This document shows positions 1 through 7,042 of a stretch of 7,060 bases of DNA, one piece after another; the stretch's first letter is position 1; each line of letters begins with the position of its first letter. The position numbers and the translations under genes were made by a program. The notes beneath the pieces are model-generated. The model saw only the letters and a list, made by a program, of their open reading frames with translations, did not search any database and had not been told where the DNA came from. The stretch lies in assembly GCA_030627585.1 (NCBI GenBank), contig DAOURU010000054.1, forward strand, positions 1 through 7,060, in the 5' to 3' direction. The DNA comes from Bacillota bacterium. Lineage in GTDB: Bacteria; Bacillota; DSM-12270; Thermacetogeniales; Thermacetogeniaceae.

Positions 1-364
1 CAAGTATGCGGAGGCGGGTTGCGTATTTTTCGAAGTTATGATTTAGGGAAAAAGTACCCGCTTCGGGGATAACACCAGAATCCTCCAAAGTGCTCATCAT
101 CTTGCGCGCAACACGCTGGAGTCGGGCTCTTTCTATTGCGATATTTTTTTCCCTTAAAACAAATCTCTGGTTCGCAAAACCCACTTCAGTTTCTTTTTTA
201 TTTGGCAGAGTGCAAAAAGCAGGTTTTCTTTTTTCCTCCTGAGAGAGTGATTCTCCTTCCAAGAGAAGACTTCCCACAATTTCCAAGACAGGCTTGAATT
301 CCGGGCAGCTTTTTACGTAAGTGTCAATTTCCATCTTTAAGCTTGAGCCTTTTTCGCCCATCAT
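1..364 (-). CDS. Unrecognised protein, N-terminal part (gene cut by left window edge)
   Basis: On the minus strand an open frame starts with tandem ATG codons at 364 and 361 and stays open for 121 codons to the window edge, so the C-terminus is missing. An AGGGAG ribosome binding site (377-372) lies 7 nt before the first ATG, which favours that start; a third in-frame ATG occurs at codon 11. The protein begins MMGEKGSSLKMEIDTYVKSC. It is largely hydrophilic and looks alpha-helical, with no signal peptide or membrane segment, and has an Arg/Lys-rich stretch around residues 75-90 (IERARLQRVARKMM). I do not recognise the family. A weak impression is the variable N-terminal region of an FdhE-type formate dehydrogenase accessory protein, but the zinc cysteine motifs that would show it would lie beyond the edge, so this is not a call. 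The uninterrupted frame plus a well-placed ribosome site support a real gene. Confidence 0.6.
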   Translation of the reverse strand, partial: MMGEKGSSLKMEIDTYVKSCPEFKPVLEIVGSLLLEGESLSQEEKRKPAFCTLPNKKETEVGFANQRFVLREKNIAIERARLQRVARKMMSTLEDSGVIPEAGTFSLNHNFEKYATRLRIL

Positions 365-423
365 TATCTCGCTCCCTAAAATGTAGTTCCTTCTGTTTCA
401 CCTCCTTTTGGTTCCAAGTCTTT

Positions 424-476
424 CCTGCATCGCCTCTTAACGGCATGCATGATTAGCAATCTCCAAAAAATGCAGG
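424..476 (-). promoter_or_regulatory. Foldable 5' leader with two mutually exclusive stems
   Basis: Read on the minus strand, TGCATGCC (449-442) can pair with GGC-G-ATGCA (434-426) to give an 8-bp stem with one bulged G and the loop GTTAAGA. Alternatively CCTGCAT (476-470) pairs perfectly with ATGCAGG (430-424), using some of the same bases, so the two stems exclude each other. Downstream, a textbook AAAGGAGGTG (408-399) has no usable start codon 5-10 nt after it; the gene instead uses AGGGAG at 377-372. The arrangement could be an attenuator or a structured leader. No known riboswitch consensus was recognised. Confidence 0.3.
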
Positions 477-562
477 CCTTCGACGGCGATTCGGCCTACG
501 GCCTCTAGGGAAGTAAATTAAGACTAACTAACCAGATATATATTTCAACAAAAGTTGCTGTT

Positions 563-600
563 TTCCTGCTAACACCAAAAAAATATTTTTTTAGCAGGAA
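563..600. repeat. Inverted repeat TTCCTGCTAA / TTAGCAGGAA
   Basis: Two perfect 10-bp inverted arms (563-572 and 591-600) flank an 18-bp centre. The palindrome AAAAAAATATTTTTTT (577-592) fills most of the centre and overlaps the right arm by 2 bp. Neither side carries a T-run after the arm, so it does not look like an intrinsic terminator. The right arm overlaps the -10 and spacer of the candidate minus-strand promoter, which would suit an operator for a dimeric regulator of the leftward gene. That role is inferred. Confidence 0.5.
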
Positions 601-616
601 TGGAAAAACTAGTCAA
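588..616 (-). promoter_or_regulatory. Candidate sigma-A promoter for the leftward gene
   Basis: On the minus strand TTGACT (616-611) is followed after exactly 17 bp by TAAAAA (593-588). The -35 is a near match to TTGACA, the -10 a weaker match to TATAAT. It would start an RNA near 580 and give a leader of about 215 nt before the start codon at 364. No better promoter was seen closer to the gene. This is a prediction from spacing and consensus only. Confidence 0.3.
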
Positions 617-936
617 ACAATTTTGAATTATTTCTGAAGTTTAACAAGTCTAATAAAACAGGCTTCTTGAACAATTATGAATAATCTATAAAATCCGCCA
701 TACCTGTGACGAAGGGCATCTCCGGGAAGTAACCTCTTTGCTGGGCTTGTTTTTTTGAGGTGTCAGGGGGTTGTTCAATAATAAATAAAGGGCGATAGGA
801 GGAATGTCAGTGGTTCGGGAAGCATAGGACCTATGGGCAGGATGCCTTTGGCGAATGAAAGCCTTCGCCCTGAAGGTTTGCGTTATAGACCTATTATTCT
901 GAAAAAAGCCCACAGCAGCCTGCGCGCCGGCTAACC

Positions 937-1300
937 GAGATCCTTTATGAGCCCGCAGGAACCTTTCGACTTTCGGCCCCTGCAGACCCCTTACAGAACC
1001 AAGACCAACCTTTGCCCGACTGAGAAGAGATCCTTTCAGAGCCTGCAAGAACCTCTCGGCCCTTACAGACCCCTACAGAACCTCAGCCAGTCTGCGCCCG
1101 GCCAGTATGGATCCCTGTTCTTGAGCCTGCCGTAACCGTTTGGGCTGCGGCAGACCCTCACCGAACCCATACCGACCTTCGCTCCGGCTCCTGCAGATCC
1201 AGCCAGGGAATACCTTTGAGGACCTGCAGGAACCTTTGCTCGACTACTGCAGATCTCTTTTCAGGAAACGTCCGTGTATTATGAGACCTGCAGTAATCTT
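937..1300. repeat. Degenerate tandem/interspersed repeat, about 65-95 bp period
   Basis: A core resembling TGAGCCTGCAGGAACCTTT recurs five times, at 948-966, 1038-1056, 1122-1140, 1217-1237 and 1282-1300, with spacings of 90, 84, 95 and 65 bp. A second sub-motif, roughly CTGCAGACCCNNTACAGAACC, follows the first three cores at 980-1000, 1062-1082 and 1145-1167. A GGATCC/AGATCC element precedes copies 1-4 (at about 938, 1028, 1109 and 1195). Copies 1 and 2 are the most alike; later ones are increasingly diverged and indel-bearing. The repeat is too long and too degenerate for a CRISPR array, and indels break any reading frame across it. It is most likely an old interspersed repeat family or an expanded non-coding tandem array. 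Confidence 0.65.
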
Positions 1301-1394
1301 AGCCCGGCTGCTGTGAACCTAATGCTATTGTTTCCTTAATAAGATGTTAATATGCACCTTTGAGGAGTTGTTGTTCTGGAAAATCTTCTCGTCA

Positions 1395-1437
1395 CATATT
1401 TTAAAAATGGCTGAGATTCACTGCCATAAAAAATATG
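1395..1437. repeat. Nested imperfect inverted repeat (hairpin)
   Basis: CATATTTT (1395-1402) pairs with AAAATATG (1430-1437), and inside it ATGGC (1407-1411) pairs with GCCAT (1423-1427), with a small A-rich internal loop between the two stems. It ends only 4 bp before the left arm of the 15-bp inverted repeat at 1442. It lacks a GC-rich stem followed directly by a T-run, so it is not called a terminator. Confidence 0.5.
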
Positions 1438-1441
1438 ATCC

Positions 1442-1653
1442 GGTTATCCTTGCGCTTGCTCCCGGTACTCTTACCTGACTCGCCCTAAAACTCGTCGCAA
1501 TGGTCAGCCGGCCGCCTCAAGTTCCTGGCTTTCAACCAGCTCATGCCGGCTCCCCTGGTCGGCATCGTGCCTGCGATTTGGCTGTCCGTTAGCTGCTCTT
1601 CGTCAAGGGCGAGGTAACAACTTTCTGTAAGGTCTTCGAGCGCAAGGATAACC
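1442..1653. repeat. 212-bp segment bounded by perfect 15-bp inverted repeats (MITE-like or structured RNA)
   Basis: GGTTATCCTTGCGCT (1442-1456) has its exact reverse complement AGCGCAAGGATAACC at 1639-1653. Further nested complementarity lies inside: CTCGCCCT (1479-1486) with AGGGCGAG (1606-1613), extended by TTAC/GTAA on the outer side after a 4-nt bulge; AGCCGGC (1506-1512) with GCCGGCT (1545-1551); and ATGCCG (1543-1548) with CGGCAT (1560-1565), which competes with the preceding pair. Short terminal inverted repeats around a small non-coding body fit a miniature inverted-repeat element or a folded RNA. I could not identify a target-site duplication, and no transposase gene is present, so the mobile nature is inferred. 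Confidence 0.5.
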
Positions 1654-1664
1654 TTTATTTTCAT
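1485..1664 (-). CDS. Doubtful small open frame, 59 residues
   Basis: A minus-strand frame from ATG at 1664 to TAG at 1485 encodes 59 residues beginning MKIKVILALEDLTESCYLAL. The first half is acidic and could pass for a small protein; the second half is Arg-rich and less protein-like. The only purine-rich sequence upstream (AGAGG) abuts the ATG, which is too close for a working ribosome site. The frame coincides with the foldable 212-bp segment, and the right 15-bp arm encodes part of its N-terminus. It may be chance or the remnant of a broken gene. I do not recognise it. Confidence 0.15.
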   Translation of the reverse strand: MKIKVILALEDLTESCYLALDEEQLTDSQIAGTMPTRGAGMSWLKARNLRRPADHCDEF

Positions 1665-1674
1665 CCTCTGATGG

Positions 1675-1691
1675 TGTCACCGGCGGTGACA
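1675..1691. promoter_or_regulatory. Perfect 17-bp palindrome, possible operator upstream of the permease
   Basis: TGTCACCGGCGGTGACA is an exact palindrome around the central G at 1683 and lies 34 bp before the permease start. Its length and two-fold symmetry fit the binding site of a dimeric repressor or activator. I do not recognise it as the site of a named regulator, and no clear promoter could be placed around it. Confidence 0.4.
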
Positions 1692-1725
1692 TGGGAGTTT
1701 AATTTGTAAGCGGGAGCGGGTATCC

Positions 1726-2700
1726 ATGGTGGGGGGAGTTCTCTGCGCAGCCCTCATCTTTGAGTTTGTAAACGGTTTTCACGATACAGGAAATGCCATC
1801 GCCATTTCCCTGGCAACCAAAGCCCTCAAGCCCCGGAGCGCTCTCTTTCTGGCGGCGGTTGGCAACTTCTGCGGTGCTTTTTTGAGTACGGGGGTTGCCG
1901 AAGCCGTGGGAAAAGAGATTCTCAGGCAGGAATATGTTTTTCTTCCAATTATCCTTGCCGGACTGCTGGGTGCCCTTGCCTGGAATTTAATTACCTGGTA
2001 TTTGGCCCTCCCTACAAGCTCGTCTCATGCTCTGGTGGGCGGGCTGGCCGGAGCGGCTGTGACGGCTTTTGGATTTCCTGCTCTCAACTGGCCGGGTCTG
2101 TTGGGGATCTTTGGTTCCTTATTCTTATCCCCTGCTTTGGGCTTTGCAGGGGGTTTTCTATTCTTTTTCTGTCTTCAGTATTTTTTCCCTCAGTTCGGAA
2201 ATCACGACCGGGTATTCCGTCGCCTCCAGTTAATATCTGCATTTTTTGTCGCCCTCACCCATGGATCCAATGACGCCCAGAAGGTGATGGGGATCATCAC
2301 CATTACTCTTTTTAGCGTTGGGGTCCTGCCATCCTTTCGGGTGCCTGTTTGGGTAATGCTGGTTTCGGCCCTTACCCTCGCACTGGGCACTGCCGTCGGA
2401 GGATGGAGAATCATTGCTACCTTAGGGTCGCGCCTGACCAGGCTCTTGCCGGGACATGGATTCGCCGCGGAAACGGCTGCCTCCTTGGTGATTTATGCGG
2501 CAACCCTGGCCGGGGCTCCGGTTAGCACAACCCATGTAGTCACTGCCGCCATTATCGGCGTAGGGGCATCCCGGGGAAAAAAATGCGTTGCCTGGACGCT
2601 TGCACGCGAGATCGGGCTTGCCTGGTTGTTGACCCTTCCCCTCAGCGCTTTAATGGGAGCAGGTTTTTTCATTTTGCTTGGTTTGGGGAGTTGGGGTTAA
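1726..2700 (+). CDS. pit: PiT-family inorganic phosphate (or sulfate) permease
   Basis: This 324-residue membrane protein belongs to the PiT family, secondary transporters that bring phosphate (in some members sulfate, as in Bacillus CysP) into the cell with a coupling cation. Both halves of the internal duplication show the signature: GFHDTGNAIA at residues 17-26 and GSNDAQK at 180-186, each followed later by a Ser/Thr-rich re-entrant motif (PTSSSHAL 96-103; PVSTTHVV 265-272). Hydrophobic segments fill nearly the whole length, and the large soluble loop found in long PiT proteins is absent, as expected for short bacterial forms. ATG at 1726 is the first start after an in-frame stop at 1687-1689. 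GGGAG at 1712-1716 is a modest ribosome site 9 nt upstream. The N-terminus is about ten residues shorter than usual for the family. No PhoU-like partner gene is adjacent, so substrate and regulation cannot be told from context. A palindrome at 1675-1691 may control it. Confidence 0.93.
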   Translation: MVGGVLCAALIFEFVNGFHDTGNAIAISLATKALKPRSALFLAAVGNFCGAFLSTGVAEAVGKEILRQEYVFLPIILAGLLGALAWNLITWYLALPTSSSHALVGGLAGAAVTAFGFPALNWPGLLGIFGSLFLSPALGFAGGFLFFFCLQYFFPQFGNHDRVFRRLQLISAFFVALTHGSNDAQKVMGIITITLFSVGVLPSFRVPVWVMLVSALTLALGTAVGGWRIIATLGSRLTRLLPGHGFAAETAASLVIYAATLAGAPVSTTHVVTAAIIGVGASRGKKCVAWTLAREIGLAWLLTLPLSALMGAGFFILLGLGSWG

Positions 2701-2871
2701 ATGATGGTTGTTTTTGTATATTCTGTCGTCTAAAGGGAAAAAATTTTATTGGGAAACTCACAGGAAATTTTGAAAAAATAGTTAAAATATCAAAAAAGAT
2801 ATAATTTAAGAGATATTTAGCAAAATTTTGGGTACAAACTAATATATGAACTCTGAGACTTTCTAAAAGGC

Positions 2872-2903
2872 TTGCTTTTCTTAAAAGCAAAAATTATTAT
2901 AAT
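2872..2903 (+). promoter_or_regulatory. groES-groEL promoter
   Basis: TTGCTT (2872-2877) and TATTAT (2895-2900) are separated by exactly 17 bp, a good sigma-A arrangement. An overlapping perfect TATAAT lies at 2898-2903 but would sit 20 bp from that -35. Transcription would begin near 2908-2912, at the edge of the CIRCE element, the usual geometry for HrcA repression. The -35 is part of a perfect hairpin, TTGCTTTT/AAAAGCAA (2872-2890), whose role is unclear. Confidence 0.65.
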
Positions 2904-2912
2904 AGTTGGATC

Positions 2913-2939
2913 TTAGCACTCAATTTAAGAGAGTGCTAA
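2913..2939 (+). promoter_or_regulatory. CIRCE element, HrcA operator
   Basis: TTAGCACTC (2913-2921), a 9-bp spacer and GAGTGCTAA (2931-2939) match the CIRCE consensus at every arm position. In Firmicutes the HrcA repressor binds this site and represses chaperonin genes until heat or misfolded protein titrates GroEL away from HrcA. It lies just downstream of the promoter and 46 bp before groES. The hrcA gene itself is not in the window. Confidence 0.97.
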
Positions 2940-2985
2940 TAAAATTCAGGCTAAACAATAAAGCATATCAAAGGGAGGTCTGATT

Positions 2986-3273
2986 GTGAAACTGAAACCA
3001 CTGGCTGACCGAGTTGTACTTAAGGTTGTAGAAGCAGAAGAAAAAACAAAGGGTGGAATTGTCTTGCCGGATACTGCTAAAGAAAGGCCCCAGCAGGGGG
3101 AAATTGTAGCGGTAGGAACGGGAAGGGCCCTGGAAAACGGAGAAAAAGTCCCCCTTGATGTAAAAGTTGGGGACAAGGTAATTTTCTCGCGGTATGCCGG
3201 TTCCGAGGTAAAGATCGCAGGAGAAGAGTACCTTATTGTTAACGAACGAGATATTCTTGCAGTGGTTGATTAA
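2986..3273 (+). CDS. groES: Co-chaperonin GroES (Cpn10)
   Basis: GroES forms a heptameric lid that caps the GroEL ring and, with ATP, closes the cytoplasmic folding chamber. The 95-residue product has the normal family length. It opens with the conserved [13 protein letters not shown] strand. The GroEL-binding mobile loop follows at about residues 17-32, with the hydrophobic GGIVL contact tripeptide region at 23-27. Later come a roof-loop region around ALENGEK (48-54) and the C-terminal [12 protein letters not shown] and [15 protein letters not shown] strands. Start is GTG at 2986, preceded by GGGAGG (2973-2978) at 7-nt spacing; no better in-frame start exists. It is the first gene of the groES-groEL operon, 27 bp ahead of groEL, under the CIRCE-controlled promoter. 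Nothing in the sequence is abnormal. Confidence 0.98.
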   Translation: MKLKPLADRVVLKVVEAEEKTKGGIVLPDTAKERPQQGEIVAVGTGRALENGEKVPLDVKVGDKVIFSRYAGSEVKIAGEEYLIVNERDILAVVD

Positions 3274-3288
3274 TTAATTGTTTTTTAA

Positions 3289-4917
<1,629 letters not shown>

Positions 4918-4951
4918 AGACGAAAAAGGGCGGCATGAGTTATTGCCAAAC

Positions 4952-4986
4952 AAAAGGGATCTGTCTTGGCGGCGGATCCCTTTTTG
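4952..4986 (+). terminator. Intrinsic terminator of groES-groEL
   Basis: AAAAGGGATC (4952-4961) pairs perfectly with GATCCCTTTT (4975-4984) across a 13-nt loop. The T-run 4981-4985, partly in the 3' arm, completes a rho-independent terminator. It starts 34 bp after the groEL stop codon and separates the operon from the next gene. Confidence 0.9.
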
Positions 4987-5192
4987 CTGTTTCCCTTTGT
5001 GCTTTTAACTGTTCTTTAAGCTAATGTTCACCGCAGAAGAACCCGGCCTGGTCCGAGGTTGAGTGGTTGATCCGGGGAAGCAGTTGCAGCAACAAAAAGG
5101 GGCTGGGGAGAAGGTGCATAGGGAAAAATTATTCTGCATAAACTGGAGGTAGCAAAAAATTTAGAGTAAACACGGACTAGGGGGAACTCCGG

Positions 5193-5873
5193 TTGCTCGT
5201 GAAACATGCCTTCTGGCGGGTTGGGTTGTTTTTGGGAGTTTTGATATTGGTAGCCGGGGGTTTTTATTTTTATCGGGAGGAAACAAAAGTTGAACCGGGA
5301 ACGCTGGTTCAGGAAACGGTGAAGCGGGCGCAACAGGCCCGGGGCTACCGCTACCGGATTGCCGCGGAGTACAATGTCGGGGGAAAAAAGCAAACCTGGA
5401 GCCAGGTGCGGGGGGAAAAGGAGGCCGAAAATTTTCACATTAAAGGGACGATTTTAGGAACCCCGGTGGAAATTTTTCAAATCGAAACCAAGACTTATGC
5501 CCGGGATCCTGTTTCCGGAAAATGGGTCGTGCTCGAAGGGAACGACTTCGCCAAGCAGCAGGTATTTTGGGCCGAAATCAACCCTTTAAGCAATTTTCAG
5601 TTTAAAACAGTTGGCAACCCCCAAATTTTGAAGACTGAAAAGGTCGGGAAACGGAAGTGCTGGGTTGTGGAATTTCAGCCCGAAGTGGAGAGTAAAATTT
5701 TAGAGATGTGGTGGAAGAATTTTACGTACCGCTTCTGGGTCGATAAAAGGAGCCGCAATCTTTTAAAGGCGTGGGCCAGCGCCGAGCATAAAAACAGCCC
5801 CGGGACTTTCCTCTCGCTGACCGTGGAATTTCAGGATTTTAACAAAAAGATCGAAATCAAGCCTCCCGCCTGA
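5193..5873 (+). CDS. Membrane-anchored extracytoplasmic protein, LolA/LppX-like (tentative)
   Basis: The 226-residue product has a short basic start, one hydrophobic segment at about residues 9-27 (VGLFLGVLILVAGGFYFY) and a soluble remainder, so it is probably tethered to the outer face of the membrane. There is no lipobox cysteine after the segment. The soluble part shows alternating strand-like stretches: YRYRIAAEYNVGG (52-64), FHIKGTILGTPVEIFQIETKTYARD (81-105), KWVVLEG and, near the end, a YRFWVDKRSRNLLKAW stretch (179-194). This order resembles the half-barrel of the LolA/LppX lipoprotein-carrier superfamily, found in sporulation- and envelope-related Firmicute proteins; I infer it from pattern only. 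TTG at 5193 is chosen because GGGGG (5180-5184) lies 8 nt before it; GTG at 5199 is an alternative. It lies after the groEL terminator and converges on the DUF362 gene, so it is probably a single-gene unit. Confidence 0.85.
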   Translation: MLVKHAFWRVGLFLGVLILVAGGFYFYREETKVEPGTLVQETVKRAQQARGYRYRIAAEYNVGGKKQTWSQVRGEKEAENFHIKGTILGTPVEIFQIETKTYARDPVSGKWVVLEGNDFAKQQVFWAEINPLSNFQFKTVGNPQILKTEKVGKRKCWVVEFQPEVESKILEMWWKNFTYRFWVDKRSRNLLKAWASAEHKNSPGTFLSLTVEFQDFNKKIEIKPPA

Positions 5874-5887
5874 GGTGTATTTTTTTG

Positions 5888-6985
5888 TTAAACCCGGATG
5901 AGTTGATAGTTTCTGGTGCCGAGTCCAATTTTTTCGCCGTAAACCAGCTGCACCTTCCAGTCAATGCTGGGATAAAGGCCGCGGAACTTGTCGGCCCCTG
6001 CCGGAAGTTCGATTTTGCATCCTGGAAGCGTCGGGAGGGCATTTATCAGGTCCACACAGGCTTGGTCCAGGGCGATCGGATCGGTGCCGGCCAGGATTCC
6101 GATATTTTGAACAATTGGGGTGTCGTTGTAGGTGCAGCAGTCACATTCCGGGCTGATATCAACGAGGAAGGTGATAAATCCCGCCTTCCCCTTTTTGTTT
6201 TTCAAGACGGCATCAACATATTCCACGATTTTTTCCTGGATTGCATCCGGACTGGTTTTCCAGCTGATGGCAATTGCTCCCTCGTTGCAGGTGATGGTGC
6301 ATTCCCCGCAGCCAAGGCATTTTTCAGAATCGATGACAGCAGTGTCCTCCAGGGTAATGGCTCCCGCCGGACACCACCTCGTGCAGCGCCCACAGGCAAC
6401 GCACTTTTCGGAATCGACACTGGGCAGGACATCGGAGTGCATGGCCTGCTTGGCGGCGCGCGCGCCCAAACCCATGCCGAGATTTTTTAAGACCCCTCCA
6501 AATCCTGTCGCCTCGTGCCCTTTGAAGTGGGTGATGGCGATCAAGGCGTCGGCGTAGTAGGCGGCGCTGGCCACCTTTGCCTCCTGGAAGTGTTTCCGGT
6601 TTATAGGCACAGTAACAGAATCGCGCCCCAGGAGCCCGTCGGCAATGATGATTGGCGCGCCTACCGCAGCATAGGCAAAGCCGTTTTCAAGGGCGGTCTC
6701 CAGGTGATCTAAGGCATTGGAGCGGCTTCCCACATAAAGAGTATTGGCATCCGTCAGGAAGGGGCACCCCCCGGCTCTTTTGATTTTATCGACAACCTTC
6801 CGGGCAAACTGGGGACGGATATAAGCGGTGTTTCCCTTTTCTCCAAAGTGAATTTTCACCGCTACCAGGTCGTTTGGCTTGATTAAAGCATCGAAGCCGG
6901 CGCGGTCGAAAAGCCGGCCGACTTTATCCAGTAAATTTTCTCCGCTTTTCGCTCTTAAATCAGCGTAAAATACCTCTGCCGCCAA
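5888..6985 (-). CDS. DUF362 protein with two [4Fe-4S] ferredoxin motifs
   Basis: The 365-residue cytoplasmic protein has the DUF362 fold split around a bacterial-type ferredoxin insert. The N-terminal DUF362 part (about 38-185) includes VAVKIHFGEKGNTAYIRP and ITHFKGHEATGFGGVLKNLG. The insert carries two CxxCxxCxxxC/P clusters: Cys195, 198, 201, 205 followed by Pro, and Cys223, 226, 229, 233. The DUF362 fold resumes with NIGILAGTDPIALDQACVDL (294-313). A further cysteine group, CDCC at 281-284, precedes it. The role of the family is not established; members are common in anaerobes and are assumed to be redox proteins. The start is TTG at 6985; GAGGG lies 4 nt and AGGG about 11 nt upstream, so the exact start is slightly uncertain. 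It ends at TAA 14 bp from the stop of the convergent gene. Confidence 0.93.
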   Translation of the reverse strand: MAAEVFYADLRAKSGENLLDKVGRLFDRAGFDALIKPNDLVAVKIHFGEKGNTAYIRPQFARKVVDKIKRAGGCPFLTDANTLYVGSRSNALDHLETALENGFAYAAVGAPIIIADGLLGRDSVTVPINRKHFQEAKVASAAYYADALIAITHFKGHEATGFGGVLKNLGMGLGARAAKQAMHSDVLPSVDSEKCVACGRCTRWCPAGAITLEDTAVIDSEKCLGCGECTITCNEGAIAISWKTSPDAIQEKIVEYVDAVLKNKKGKAGFITFLVDISPECDCCTYNDTPIVQNIGILAGTDPIALDQACVDLINALPTLPGCKIELPAGADKFRGLYPSIDWKVQLVYGEKIGLGTRNYQLIRV

Positions 6986-7042
6986 GTTTCCCTCACCCTT
7001 TATCTCGTGTTTTTCGTACTCGATCTGCTCTCAGTCTAACAC

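Larger units (their letters stand above)
365..1725. other. Long gap without a convincing gene
   Basis: About 1.36 kb separates the leftward partial gene from the permease. Open frames here (for example minus 1048-686 and plus 947-1135) lack ribosome sites and encode only translated repeat or low-complexity sequence. The stretch instead contains several foldable or repeated elements listed separately. Short overlapping hairpins also occur at 850-869 (GGCGAA/TTCGCC) and 862-876 (CCTTC/GAAGG). No tRNA cloverleaf, transposase motif or CRISPR periodicity was seen. The density of decayed repeats suggests a site that tolerates insertion. Confidence 0.7.

Noticed and set aside
563..600. Intrinsic terminator
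   Set aside because: The stem is followed by no T-run on either strand; an operator-like reading fits better.
686..1048. Minus-strand open frame of 120 codons
   Set aside because: Starts at a TTG with no well-placed ribosome site, ends in low-complexity sequence, and its first third is only the degenerate repeat in translation.
947..1135. Plus-strand 62-codon frame with a Q-E-P / R-P-L-Q repeat pattern
   Set aside because: The protein pattern is produced by the DNA repeat; no ribosome site, and later copies of the repeat shift frame.
937..1300. CRISPR array
   Set aside because: Copies are diverged, unevenly spaced and joined by partly repeated rather than unique spacers; no cas genes nearby.
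2770..2805. Second promoter before groES (TTGAAA 2770-2775 and TATAAT 2800-2805)
   Set aside because: Spacing is 24 bp, far from the usual 17; matches are expected by chance in AT-rich sequence.
5083..5135. Promoter for the LolA-like gene (TTGCAG 5084-5089, TATTCT 5130-5135)
   Set aside because: Spacing is far too long and no alternative pair fits; promoter left unassigned.
5861..5886. Terminator between the convergent genes (CCTC/GAGG stem then a T-run)
   Set aside because: The T-run is good, but the stem is only 4-5 bp and is separated from it by several bases, so it is too weak to call.
5885..6490. Plus-strand 201-codon frame opposite the DUF362 gene
   Set aside because: Antisense to a gene with conserved ferredoxin motifs; no family resemblance or ribosome site.
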